Shown here: in pieces, positions 1 to 8,124 of the stretch
How the letters are laid out: every line of letters begins with the position of its first letter
How positions within the stretch are numbered: position 1 is the stretch's first letter
NCBI RefSeq assembly: GCF_026341815.1
Contig: NZ_JAPENX010000001.1
Location: forward strand, 7,006,001 to 7,070,000
Origin: Streptomyces sp. NBC_00572
GTDB lineage: Bacteria; Actinomycetota; Actinomycetes; Streptomycetales; Streptomycetaceae
Direction of reading: 5' to 3'
Length of the DNA stretch: 64,000 nucleotides
The notes under the pieces: generated by a model
Databases searched by the model: none
What the model was told of the DNA's origin: nothing
What the model saw: the letters and a program-made list of their open reading frames with translations, nothing else
Position numbers and translations under genes: made by a program

Positions 1-560
1 TGTTCGTCGCACCCGCCAAGATCACCCAGCGGCTCGCCCCGGACGACGCGGCCTTCACCGTCCCCCGCGCGTCGGGCACGTGGTCCAGCGCGGTCCTGGA
101 GTCCGCCACGATCCGGGCCGGAGCCCGCATCGGCCGCAGGCTCCGCCTCTCACCCGCCGCCGAACTGCTCTACGTCGCCCGCCTCCGCCTCGTCGACGGC
201 TCACCCATGGCCATCGAGCACCTGCACATCCCGGCGGACCTGGTGGGCGCGTCGCTCACCCCGGAGGAGCTCGAAGCGGGCGACCTCTACGACCACCTGC
301 GGGAGCACCACCGGGTCCACGTCCAAGAAGCCACCCAGTCGATCGAGCCGACCGTCGTCAGCGAGGACGAGGCCGCGCTCCTGGACGTCCCCGTCCTCTC
401 GCCCGCCCTGCTGATCGAACGCCTCACCCTCGACACCGCGGGCCGCCCCGTCGAATACGTCCACTCGGTCTACCGCGGCGACCGCTACCGCATCGTCTCC
501 CGCCTCGACTTCACCCGCGACGGTCTCGTGACCTCGTCCACGGAGGGGGATGCATACTGA
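1..560 (+). CDS. GntR-family regulator, C-terminal UTRA domain (5' end outside window)
   Basis: The open frame runs from the first base of the window to a TGA at 558-560, so only about the last 185 residues are seen. They match, nearly residue for residue, the ligand-binding UTRA half of the next gene: both carry the blocks RAGARIGRRL, QSIEPTVVSE or QSIEPTVLSE, LLDVPVLSPALL and YRGDRYRIVSRL. UTRA domains bind small effectors and control DNA binding by the attached winged helix, which here lies outside the window. The gene is 34 bases upstream of its paralogue on the same strand. Confidence in the family is high; the effector is unknown. Confidence 0.85.
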   Translation, partial: FVAPAKITQRLAPDDAAFTVPRASGTWSSAVLESATIRAGARIGRRLRLSPAAELLYVARLRLVDGSPMAIEHLHIPADLVGASLTPEELEAGDLYDHLREHHRVHVQEATQSIEPTVVSEDEAALLDVPVLSPALLIERLTLDTAGRPVEYVHSVYRGDRYRIVSRLDFTRDGLVTSSTEGDAY

Positions 561-594
561 CCGGCAGCGAACGGCGTACGGGGGAGTGGACGGC

Positions 595-1374
595 ATGGAG
601 CTCAAGCGGGAGCGTGTACGGGAGCATCTGCTGACCGTGATCGAGAGCCGCCGCCCCGGCGACGCCATCCCCTCCGAGCGCACCCTCTGCGCCACCCTCG
701 GCGTCTCCCGCCCCACCCTGCGGGCCGCCGTGGACGAACTCGTCGCCACGGGCCTGCTGGTACGGGAGCACGGCCGCGGCATGTTCGTCGCACCCGACAA
801 GATCACCCAGGAGCTGGTCGCCGAGCACCAGGCGGCCGGCGCGCCCCGGAGCCGGGGCAGCTGGACGAGCACGGTCCTCGAACTCCGCACGGTACGGGCC
901 GGCGCCCGGATCGGCCGCAGACTCGCGATCTCCCCGGCGGCGGAGCTCGTGCACGTGACCCGACTCCGGCACGTCGACGGCGCTCCGATCGCCCTGGAGC
1001 ACCTCCACGTCCCGGCCGACCTGGTCCCCGGACTCACCGCCGCCGACATGGAAGGCGGCTTCTACGCCCACCTGCGCGAGCGGCGCGGCATCCGGCCGGC
1101 CCACGCGGTCCAGTCGATCGAGCCGACCGTCCTGAGCGAGGAGGAGGCGGCGCTCCTCGACGTGCCGGTCCTGTCGCCCGCACTGCTCTTCGACCGGACC
1201 ACCATGGACCCGAGCGGCAGACCGGTCGAGTACGTCCGCTCCCTCTACCGGGGCGACCGCTACCGCATCGTCTCCCGCCTCGCCCTCGGCGACGGTGCGA
1301 CCGACGACCCGAGGACCGACGGTCCGAGCGCTGACGAGGCGCGGGGCGGGACGTGGTGGGGGACGGTGGAGTGA
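595..1374 (+). CDS. GntR/UTRA-family transcriptional regulator
   Basis: A 259-residue repressor-type protein. Residues 1-68 form a winged helix-turn-helix (IPSERTLCATLGVSRPTLRA is the typical GntR recognition segment) and residues about 85-240 form a UTRA effector domain. I chose ATG 595 because GGGGGAG lies 8 bases upstream; the longer frame starting at ATG 550 overlaps the stop of the previous gene and has no spaced ribosome site. The last 20 residues are a Gly/Asp-rich tail. It is a tandem duplicate of the preceding gene, and the pair probably arose by local duplication. The nearest possible target is unknown; the next gene downstream (LLM oxidoreductase) is on the other strand. Confidence 0.9.
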   Translation: MELKRERVREHLLTVIESRRPGDAIPSERTLCATLGVSRPTLRAAVDELVATGLLVREHGRGMFVAPDKITQELVAEHQAAGAPRSRGSWTSTVLELRTVRAGARIGRRLAISPAAELVHVTRLRHVDGAPIALEHLHVPADLVPGLTAADMEGGFYAHLRERRGIRPAHAVQSIEPTVLSEEEAALLDVPVLSPALLFDRTTMDPSGRPVEYVRSLYRGDRYRIVSRLALGDGATDDPRTDGPSADEARGGTWWGTVE

Positions 1375-1494
1375 CGCCGCTCGTCCGGTGAGCGTGGTAC
1401 CGAGGTCGGTTCCGCGCGGTGGGGATCCGCCGCGAAGTCCACCGGTGCCGACGGTGAAGGGGCCGTCCGGCGCGTGACCGTGAGGTTGTCGCCG

Positions 1495-2493
<999 letters not shown>

Positions 2494-2517
2494 CGAGTAC
2501 TCCTCGAAAAAGCAAAC

Positions 2518-2532
2518 CGGAGAGGTTCTCCG
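2518..2532. promoter_or_regulatory. Putative TetR operator, copy 1 (CGGAGA-N3-TCTCCG)
   Basis: A perfect inverted repeat CGGAGA-GGT-TCTCCG between the divergent LLM oxidoreductase and tetR genes. The same arms and spacer occur again at 2552-2566. The site is 25 bases upstream of the oxidoreductase start. Confidence 0.7.
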
Positions 2533-2551
2533 CTTGGTGGAGGCTACGATA

Positions 2552-2566
2552 CGGAGAAGGTCTCCG
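2552..2566. promoter_or_regulatory. Putative TetR operator, copy 2 (CGGAGA-N3-TCTCCG)
   Basis: Arms identical to those of the site at 2518-2532, with spacer AGG. The palindrome extends one base each side here (ACGGAGA-AGG-TCTCCGT, 2551-2567). The two sites begin 34 bases apart. Confidence 0.7.
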
Positions 2567-2570
2567 TTTG

Positions 2571-2604
2571 GCTACGGGGATGATCGAGCTACGGGGATGA
2601 TCGA
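2571..2604 (+). repeat. 17-bp perfect tandem duplication in the tetR leader
   Basis: GCTACGGGGATGATCGA is present twice without a gap (2571-2587 and 2588-2604), immediately before the tetR ribosome site. It lengthens the leader between the second operator and the start codon. Confidence 0.9.
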
Positions 2605-2615
2605 GAGGCAGGGCG

Positions 2616-3203
2616 ATGTCGACGAGCCAGGGCAGCACCAGCTGCGCCCCACCACCACGGCGCACCGACGCACGCCTCAACCGGGAACGGCTCGTCGCCA
2701 CGGCCCAGGAGGTGTTCGCCGAGGCGGGCCCGGGAGCCTCCCTCAACCAGATCGCCCAACGCGCCGGCGTGGGCCCGGGGACGCTCTACCGCCACTTCCC
2801 GAACCGCCAGGCACTCCTGGCCGCGGTCCTGAGGGACCGGATCGAGAAACTCGTCGAGCAGGCGGACGTCCTGATCGCCGCGGAGCCACCCGACGAGGCC
2901 CTGACGCAATGGCTGCGCGCGCTTCTGGCCCACGCCCGCCTGAACCAGGGGATGGGCAGCGCGTTGATGGTGGAAGATCCCGAAGTACTGGGCATGGACT
3001 GCCACCGCCTCATCCTGGACGCGGCAGAGGCGGTCCTGGCCGGAGCCCAAACCCGGGGCACGGCCCGCGCGGACCTCGCGGCGGCGGACCTCGTCCAACT
3101 CGTCGTCGGAATCGCCCTGTCGACAGCCCACACCCCGGACCCCGACCAACCGGACCGGCTGCTGGAGCTGGTGCTGGACGCGACGGTCGGGACAGCGCGC
3201 TAG
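2616..3203 (+). CDS. TetR-family transcriptional regulator
   Basis: A 195-residue protein. After a basic 20-residue lead, residues about 24-70 form the TetR DNA-binding domain with the hallmark helix-turn-helix ASLNQIAQRAGVGPGTLYRH and the following FPNRQALL helix. The remaining 125 residues are the all-helical ligand and dimer domain (type resembling TetR_C_33/SBD families). ATG 2616 follows a purine-rich stretch GAGAGGCAGGG. It is divergent from the LLM oxidoreductase and separated from it by two identical-arm operators, which suggests that it represses both itself and that enzyme. The inducer is unknown. Confidence 0.92.
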   Translation: MSTSQGSTSCAPPPRRTDARLNRERLVATAQEVFAEAGPGASLNQIAQRAGVGPGTLYRHFPNRQALLAAVLRDRIEKLVEQADVLIAAEPPDEALTQWLRALLAHARLNQGMGSALMVEDPEVLGMDCHRLILDAAEAVLAGAQTRGTARADLAAADLVQLVVGIALSTAHTPDPDQPDRLLELVLDATVGTAR

Positions 3204-3205
3204 GC

Positions 3206-3360
3206 CGTCTCTTTCGGATCTTGCCTGACCCGCGTCGCCCGGCACCGCACCTCGCCGCCTTGTCGGGACACCCGAGTGCACCCAGTACACGGGCGCCCCT
3301 CCGCCTTGCGATGCACGGCACCGGACGACGCGGCCTGACCGGCAAGATCCGAAAGAGACG
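3206..3360. mobile_element. MITE-like element: 155 bp bounded by 20-bp perfect inverted repeats
   Basis: The left end (3206-3225, CGTCTCTTTCGGATCTTGCC) is the exact reverse complement of the right end (3341-3360). The 115 bases between encode nothing recognisable. The left end lies 2 bases after the tetR stop codon. Length, terminal inverted repeats and lack of coding fit a non-autonomous insertion (MITE) or the two ends of a deleted IS. I see no clear target-site duplication next to the ends. Confidence 0.6.
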
Positions 3361-3389
3361 ACCCAGGGGTGTTTGAAAGGTTGACGGAC

Positions 3390-3411
3390 CCCTGGCCAAG
3401 CGCGGCCAGGG
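3390..3411 (+). terminator. Stem-loop, terminator-like
   Basis: Perfect 8-bp stem CCCTGGCC / GGCCAGGG with a 6-base loop, between the MITE-like element and the metallo-hydrolase gene. There is no U-tract, which is usual for Streptomyces terminators. It may end tetR transcription. Confidence 0.4.
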
Positions 3412-3546
3412 ATCGGCCGGCGCCGACCGTGCACCCCTCGTCACGCACTGAAGCCGACCGACGAGGTCTGCGCTTGACGACAGCCCGGCACGGGGCTGGA
3501 CTGGATTCATGGACGCTGCGGCTACTCCGTCCTAGGGAGAGCAGCG

Positions 3547-4398
3547 ATGACAACCACGGAGAGTTTCAACCTTCTGCAGCCGTACAAGATCGCCGAGGAG
3601 ACGTTCGTCATCCCGTGGGCCCTTGAGGCTCCGCCGGTCGGCCACTTCCCGATGAACTCGATGGTGATTCGGGGAGCCGAACCGGTCCTCGTGGACACCG
3701 GGGCGCCCGCAGTGCGCTCCCAGTGGCTGGAGGCAGCCTGGTCCGTCGTGGATCCCCTGGACGTACGGTGGATCTTCCTCACCCACGACGACCGCGACCA
3801 CGCCGGCAACCTCCTGGCGGTCCTCGCGGAATGCCCGAACGCGACCCTGCTGACGACATGGTTCTCCATAGGCCGCATGGCCGAGGAGTGGGAGACTCCC
3901 GTCAACCGGTGCCGCTTCATGACCGACGGCGACACGATCGACGCGGGCGATCGCACCCTGGTCGCCAAGCGACCACCCCTGTACGACAACCCCACGACCC
4001 GCGCCCTCTTCGACCCGAAGTCCAACGTCCTGTGGGCCGTGGACACCTTCGCCACGAACGTGCCGACCCCCATGCCCGAAACGGCGGCGCTGTCGCCGGA
4101 CGAATTCCGCGACGGCCAGCTCTTCGGCGGAAGACTGGTCTCCCCCTGGGTATCCCTGCTCGACGCCCAGAAGTTCGGGACGGTCGTCACCGACTTCCAA
4201 CACCTGAACGCCGAAGTCATCGCCGGCTGCCACTGCCCGGTCCTCCGCGGAGCCCAGATCCCCGAGGCCTACGACCTCCTCCGCCAACTCCCCGGAATCC
4301 CACCGTGGACAGAGTTTACCCAGACCGACCTGGACCAGTGGATGGCGCTCGCCGAGAGCTCGGTTCCGCCGGAGCAGCCGCGACCGTCGGGGACGTGA
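3547..4398 (+). CDS. MBL-fold (ODP/flavodiiron-like) metallo-hydrolase
   Basis: A 283-residue protein with the metallo-beta-lactamase fold. The metal motif is THDDRDHAGN (His80, Asp82, Asp84, His85), i.e. HxDxDH; the Asp in place of the second His is typical of the oxygen-binding di-iron (flavodiiron/ODP) branch rather than of lactamases. Further ligands are likely at AVDTF (about 177) and GCHCP (about 231). There is no flavodoxin domain, so if it is an oxygen or NO reductase-like protein it must take electrons from a separate partner. ATG 3547 follows AGGGAGAGC. It stands alone, convergent with the gene at 4586. Confidence 0.85.
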   Translation: MTTTESFNLLQPYKIAEETFVIPWALEAPPVGHFPMNSMVIRGAEPVLVDTGAPAVRSQWLEAAWSVVDPLDVRWIFLTHDDRDHAGNLLAVLAECPNATLLTTWFSIGRMAEEWETPVNRCRFMTDGDTIDAGDRTLVAKRPPLYDNPTTRALFDPKSNVLWAVDTFATNVPTPMPETAALSPDEFRDGQLFGGRLVSPWVSLLDAQKFGTVVTDFQHLNAEVIAGCHCPVLRGAQIPEAYDLLRQLPGIPPWTEFTQTDLDQWMALAESSVPPEQPRPSGT

Positions 4399-4585
4399 GC
4401 GGCGCTGCGGCGCGGCGTTGGGATCCGCTACCCTCCGGCACCTCAGACCGGAATCCTGCCGCGCGGCCGGCCCGTGCCGGGAACTGGCTGAGCCTGGAGC
4501 CGTGCGGAGTGCCGCGCCGGGTTGGTGGGCTCCAGCCGACACGCCCCTTTCGCACTGGAGAAGCGGATCGCACTGGAGCATCGGA

Positions 4586-4888
4586 TCACACCTCCCGCTG
4601 GTCGGTCCGCCAAGGGATCTCCTGAAGAACGTCGTCAGGGGTCGCCACCGCGTCCGGGTAGTGCCGACGGATCTCCCGGATGACCGAGGCGTCGTCGGTA
4701 CAGAGGTCCCAGCTCGTGCTGTCGAACTCCCTCAGCACCACTCTCAGCTCATCACCCGCAAAACCCGCGAAGTCCCCGTCGACGAACTGTCGGGCCGGCG
4801 CGGCCAGGGCCAGCAGCTCCAAGGTGCCGATCCCGGCACCCGAGGCGGCCTTCTCGATCTCGGCGAAACCGGCCTCGTAGATCCGCAC
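4586..4888 (-). CDS. Hypothetical protein, third gene of the ADP-ribosylhydrolase operon
   Basis: About 100 residues from a GTG start at 4888; no family recognised. The sequence has a Glu/Ala-rich N terminus, a FDSTSWDLCT segment and a PDDVLQEIPW tail. The in-frame codons between the upstream stop (4929) and this GTG could also be translated, so the true start is uncertain. It lies about 40 bases behind the gene ending at 4929, and the three minus-strand genes 6247 to 4586 probably form one transcript. GC-rich third positions support coding. Confidence 0.6.
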   Translation of the reverse strand: MRIYEAGFAEIEKAASGAGIGTLELLALAAPARQFVDGDFAGFAGDELRVVLREFDSTSWDLCTDDASVIREIRRHYPDAVATPDDVLQEIPWRTDQREV

Positions 4889-4928
4889 CTTCCAGGTGAG
4901 ACCGAGCCCAAAGCTCCCGAAGGAGCCG

Positions 4929-5336
4929 CTACGACTGTCCCGGCCCCGGAGCGGCGGTCCGCGACAGCCACTGCCGCACGCTCGGAGACGTGTCCAGGAG
5001 GCGGCCGACCCGCATCCCCTCGTCGCGCGATGTCACCTTCGGCAGAGGCGCGAAGTCCTCGGGCAGGACGTCCAGGAGGCTCATCACGCGCTCCTCGTCG
5101 CGAAGCGTGATCAACAGCTCGCACCGCAACTGCCTCGGGACTTCCGGGCGATGGGGCAAGCCGTTCCACACGGTCGGCCACAGATAGTGCGTACCGCCGG
5201 CTGCCGCGTGCGCCTCGACCCACACCGGATCCAGCCGCTGATTGAGCCCGAGCCCCAGAGCCCGCTCCTCCAGCGCGAGCAGCGAACCCGTGTCCAGGAC
5301 CTTCAGTTCACGCGGCACCGACTCATCGGGATTCAT
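4929..5336 (-). CDS. Hypothetical protein, second gene of the ADP-ribosylhydrolase operon
   Basis: 135 residues, no family recognised. It is mostly alpha/beta-looking and soluble, with segments TGSLLALEERALGLGLNQRL and LLITLRDEERVMSLLDVLPE. The start is 2 bases after the stop of the ADP-ribosylglycohydrolase gene, so the two are very likely translationally linked. Such small unknown proteins beside ADP-ribose hydrolases can be immunity or accessory factors, but nothing in the sequence proves that. Confidence 0.65.
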   Translation of the reverse strand: MNPDESVPRELKVLDTGSLLALEERALGLGLNQRLDPVWVEAHAAAGGTHYLWPTVWNGLPHRPEVPRQLRCELLITLRDEERVMSLLDVLPEDFAPLPKVTSRDEGMRVGRLLDTSPSVRQWLSRTAAPGPGQS

Positions 5337-5338
5337 CG

Positions 5339-6247
5339 TTACGGCACGACCGGCGGCAGCGGTTCACGGGCCGCGTGCCAGGCGGCGGGGAGGTCGGCCA
5401 CTCCGGTGCGCGCGGCGATCACCCCGCCCGCGATGGCACACGTCGTGTCGATGTCACCGCGCCCGGCGACCGTGATCCACAGACCCTCCTGGAGGTCGTC
5501 GAGGTGCCCCGCCGCGCACCAGAGGGCGTAGGGGACGGTGTCGGGCCCGGACATCCTGTACCCGGAACCCAGGACCTCCGCGGCGTGCCGGACCGAGGTG
5601 TGCTCCGGCATCCGGGCCGCGACTCGCACGCCCGACCGGACGTCGCTGTCGGGAAGCCGAGCGGCGACCGCCCGGAGGAACTCCTGCCGCGCTGGAGCGG
5701 GTCCGCCCCGGCTGCGCGTCGCCAGCGCCGCGGCGAGGGCGACCGCCACAGCCCCGGCCACCGCCTCCGGATGGTGGTGCGACACCGTGCTCTGGTGGGC
5801 GGCCTGCTCGGCTACGGCGTCGAGATCGGCGGCGTGCCAGGCGCCGAGCGGGGCGACGCGCATGGCTGCGCCGTTGCCCCACGAGCCCTGGCCGCCGAAC
5901 TGCCCGGCGACCACCTCTCGCCAGGACTCGCCGGCGCCGATCCGACGGAGCACGTCATGCATCGAAGCGCCGTATCCGCGGTGCGTGTCGTCGGCGTAGG
6001 CCGCCGCAAAGCGCCGGGCGAGGCGGCCCTGGTCGACACTGCCGCCACCGTCGGCGAGCTCCCGGACGAGAACCAGTGCCTGAGCGGTGTCGTCGCTCCA
6101 CTGCCACAGCGACTCCGCGGGCAGCGTCCGCGCCTCCAGAGCCGCCGGACCCTCCCGGCGCAGGATGCCGAACCACCGGTCACCGAAGGCGTCACCGAAG
6201 GCAAGCCCGTGCAGCGAGTCGAGGACGGCGTGAGGGACGTTGATCAT
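5339..6247 (-). CDS. ADP-ribosylglycohydrolase family protein
   Basis: 302 residues from ATG 6247 (a longer frame to 6283 lacks a ribosome site). The fold family removes ADP-ribose from proteins or from O-acetyl-ADP-ribose in a Mg-dependent reaction. The metal-binding blocks are present: SDDT (51-54) near the N terminus and GDIDTT (264-269) near the C terminus, plus the LHGLAFGDAFGDRW glycine-rich entry motif. Length is normal and both metal motifs are intact, so it should be active. It leads a three-gene operon with two unknown small proteins. Confidence 0.9.
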   Translation of the reverse strand: MINVPHAVLDSLHGLAFGDAFGDRWFGILRREGPAALEARTLPAESLWQWSDDTAQALVLVRELADGGGSVDQGRLARRFAAAYADDTHRGYGASMHDVLRRIGAGESWREVVAGQFGGQGSWGNGAAMRVAPLGAWHAADLDAVAEQAAHQSTVSHHHPEAVAGAVAVALAAALATRSRGGPAPARQEFLRAVAARLPDSDVRSGVRVAARMPEHTSVRHAAEVLGSGYRMSGPDTVPYALWCAAGHLDDLQEGLWITVAGRGDIDTTCAIAGGVIAARTGVADLPAAWHAAREPLPPVVP

Positions 6248-6393
6248 CGGATGAGTATCACAGCGGGACGAGGCTCCTGGCATTGCGTTTTCGGAGCCGA
6301 CCCGCTCCTCCCCGCCGCCTCCGCCGCCTCCCTCCGCGTCTCCGCCTCCGCGTCCTCCGGCGGCCCGGTCGGCACCTGCGGCATGATTCCCGC

Positions 6394-6855
6394 ATGGAAG
6401 CGAGAGTGACGGGGACGCGGCGTACCGCCGACGGAAGGATCTTGGCCGAGGTCGGCACGCCCATCGGTTCCTGCACCGCGGAGTGGAAGGGAAAGGCGAG
6501 CGGTGTGGCTCCGGTCGAGGGTGACTACTTCGTGGAGTTCACCGTCGACGAGCCGGTCCGCTGGGGTGCGAACACGACCTCGGCCGACGCCCACTGGCCC
6601 GCCGTCACGCAGGGGTCCGACGGCACCTTCCTCCTGCGAGGCCTGCTCACGCGCGATGGCGCCGCCGACGGCGATGGTGATGGCGCCGCCGACGGTGGTG
6701 GCGATGGTGATGGCGCCGTTCTCGACCTCGGCGGTACGCACGTCCTGCTGGACCTCGACCACGACGGCCCGCGCCCTCCGGCCGAGCCGGCCGGTATCTG
6801 GGTCGAACTCCGGGTCCCCGTCCACCTGCTGACCCTCTGGCCGTACGACCTCTGA
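6394..6855 (+). CDS. Hypothetical protein with internal Gly-Asp-Ala repeat
   Basis: 153 residues, probably beta-rich and cytoplasmic; family not recognised. ATG 6394 has no clear ribosome site, but CATGAT lies 6 bases upstream, so a leaderless transcript is possible. Residues about 90-109 are a run of GDGDG, AAD and GGG units encoded by GATGGCG/GATGGTG-type repeats at about 6655-6719; the flanking strands (GTFLLRGLL and LGGTHVLLDLDHDG) read like one beta-barrel interrupted by the repeat. Convergent with the permease at 6925. Confidence 0.7.
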   Translation: MEARVTGTRRTADGRILAEVGTPIGSCTAEWKGKASGVAPVEGDYFVEFTVDEPVRWGANTTSADAHWPAVTQGSDGTFLLRGLLTRDGAADGDGDGAADGGGDGDGAVLDLGGTHVLLDLDHDGPRPPAEPAGIWVELRVPVHLLTLWPYDL

Positions 6856-6856
6856 A

Positions 6857-6895
6857 GCCCCCGGCCGCACGGCGGTGAGCCGAGCGGTCGGGGGC
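6857..6895. terminator. Bidirectional terminator stem-loop
   Basis: GCCCCCGGCCGC (6857-6868) pairs with GCGGTCGGGGGC (6884-6895) with one G-U pair and a 15-base loop. It begins 2 bases after the stop of the plus-strand gene and lies 30 bases before the end of the convergent permease gene. Confidence 0.7.
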
Positions 6896-6924
6896 GTGCG
6901 GAGGAGCCGGGCGCCTTGGTGTTT

Positions 6925-8124
6925 CTACGCCGCCGCCAACGCCAGCGTCGGCGACAGTCGTGACGCCCTGACCGCCGGGTACAGCCCTGCCACGGTGCCG
7001 ATGGCGAGCGTCGCGCCGAAACCGCCGCCCACCGCCCACGGCGGTACGACCCACGGCAGCCCGCCCGTGGACGCGTACACGCCCGTCGCCGCCCCGCCGA
7101 GCGCCACGCCCGCCAGGCCGCCGATGCCCGACAGCATCAGGGACTCCGTCACGAACTGGATCCTGATCTGGCCCCTGGTCGCACCCAGGGACCGGCGCAG
7201 GCCGATCTCGTGACGGCGTTCCAGGACCGAGATGATCATGGTGTTGGCGACGCCGACCCCGCCCACGAGGAGCGCGATTCCCCCCAGTCCGAGAAGCAGC
7301 GTGGAGAACGCCCCCTCCGTCGCCGCCTTGGCCTTGAGCGCCGAGGACGGATCGCCGACCGACACGTTCTGCGGGTTCTGCGGGTCGATCGTGGGGGCGA
7401 GGAGCTGCTGGACGTCCTCCACGGACGCGTCCGTGGACCGCTCGTACACCGTCGTCGGATGCCCGTCGAAGCCCAGCAGCCGCCCCGCACCCACCCAGCC
7501 GACCAGCGCCGAGCGTTCGATCTCGGGCGCGAGCGGCAGCGGATCGAGGATGCCGATGACCGTGAAGTACCGGTCGTCGACCCAGACCTGCCGGCCCGGC
7601 TCGGTGATCCCGAGCCGCTCGGCCGCGACATGGCCGAGGACCACGGACGGGTAGCGGCCGGTGGCGCCGTTCAGCCAGGTGCCGGACGCCAGCCCGCCCC
7701 TCAGAACGTCCAGGAGCCCCTCCGTCGCCGCCTTCACCGCGATCCCGCCGGTCTCCGCCTCGGGGATCTTCTCGGAACGGCGTACCGAGCTCTTGAGGTC
7801 ACCGGTCCCGGCGGCCTCCTCCACCCCCGCGATCCGGCCGACCATCCCCACCGCGTCCTTGGGCAGCTTGACCTCCTGCCCGCTGAACATCCCCTCGCCC
7901 GGCTTCGCGACCAGCATGTTCGTACCGAGGGCGTCGAGCTGCCGCAGCAGCTGGGCCTGGCTGGAGGCGGAGATGCCGACGACCGCGATCATCGTGGCGA
8001 TCCCGATGGCGATGCCCAGCGCGGACAGCACCACACGGACGGGACGGCTGCGCAGCCCGGCGGAGCCGACATGGAGGACGTCACGCGGGCCGAGCCGAGC
8101 GGCCGTGAGTTTCGTACGGGCCAT
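6925..8124 (-). CDS. ABC transporter permease, MacB/FtsX type
   Basis: 399 residues. N-terminal transmembrane helix at about 29-50 (VVLSALGIAIGIATMIAVVG), a large extracytoplasmic domain (about 55-270), then three C-terminal helices containing the conserved IISVLERRHEIGLRRSLGATRGQIRIQF segment of FtsX permeases. It is the last gene of a four-gene efflux operon; its ATG overlaps the ATPase stop by one base (TGATG). With an adaptor and ATPase it should form a tripartite-like exporter of peptides, antibiotics or lipids. Substrate unknown. Confidence 0.92.
   Translation of the reverse strand: MARTKLTAARLGPRDVLHVGSAGLRSRPVRVVLSALGIAIGIATMIAVVGISASSQAQLLRQLDALGTNMLVAKPGEGMFSGQEVKLPKDAVGMVGRIAGVEEAAGTGDLKSSVRRSEKIPEAETGGIAVKAATEGLLDVLRGGLASGTWLNGATGRYPSVVLGHVAAERLGITEPGRQVWVDDRYFTVIGILDPLPLAPEIERSALVGWVGAGRLLGFDGHPTTVYERSTDASVEDVQQLLAPTIDPQNPQNVSVGDPSSALKAKAATEGAFSTLLLGLGGIALLVGGVGVANTMIISVLERRHEIGLRRSLGATRGQIRIQFVTESLMLSGIGGLAGVALGGAATGVYASTGGLPWVVPPWAVGGGFGATLAIGTVAGLYPAVRASRLSPTLALAAA

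Noticed and set aside
3206..3360. Simple rho-independent terminator for tetR
   Set aside because: The 20-bp arms are separated by 115 bases, far too long a loop; a normal short stem lies further on at 3390-3411.
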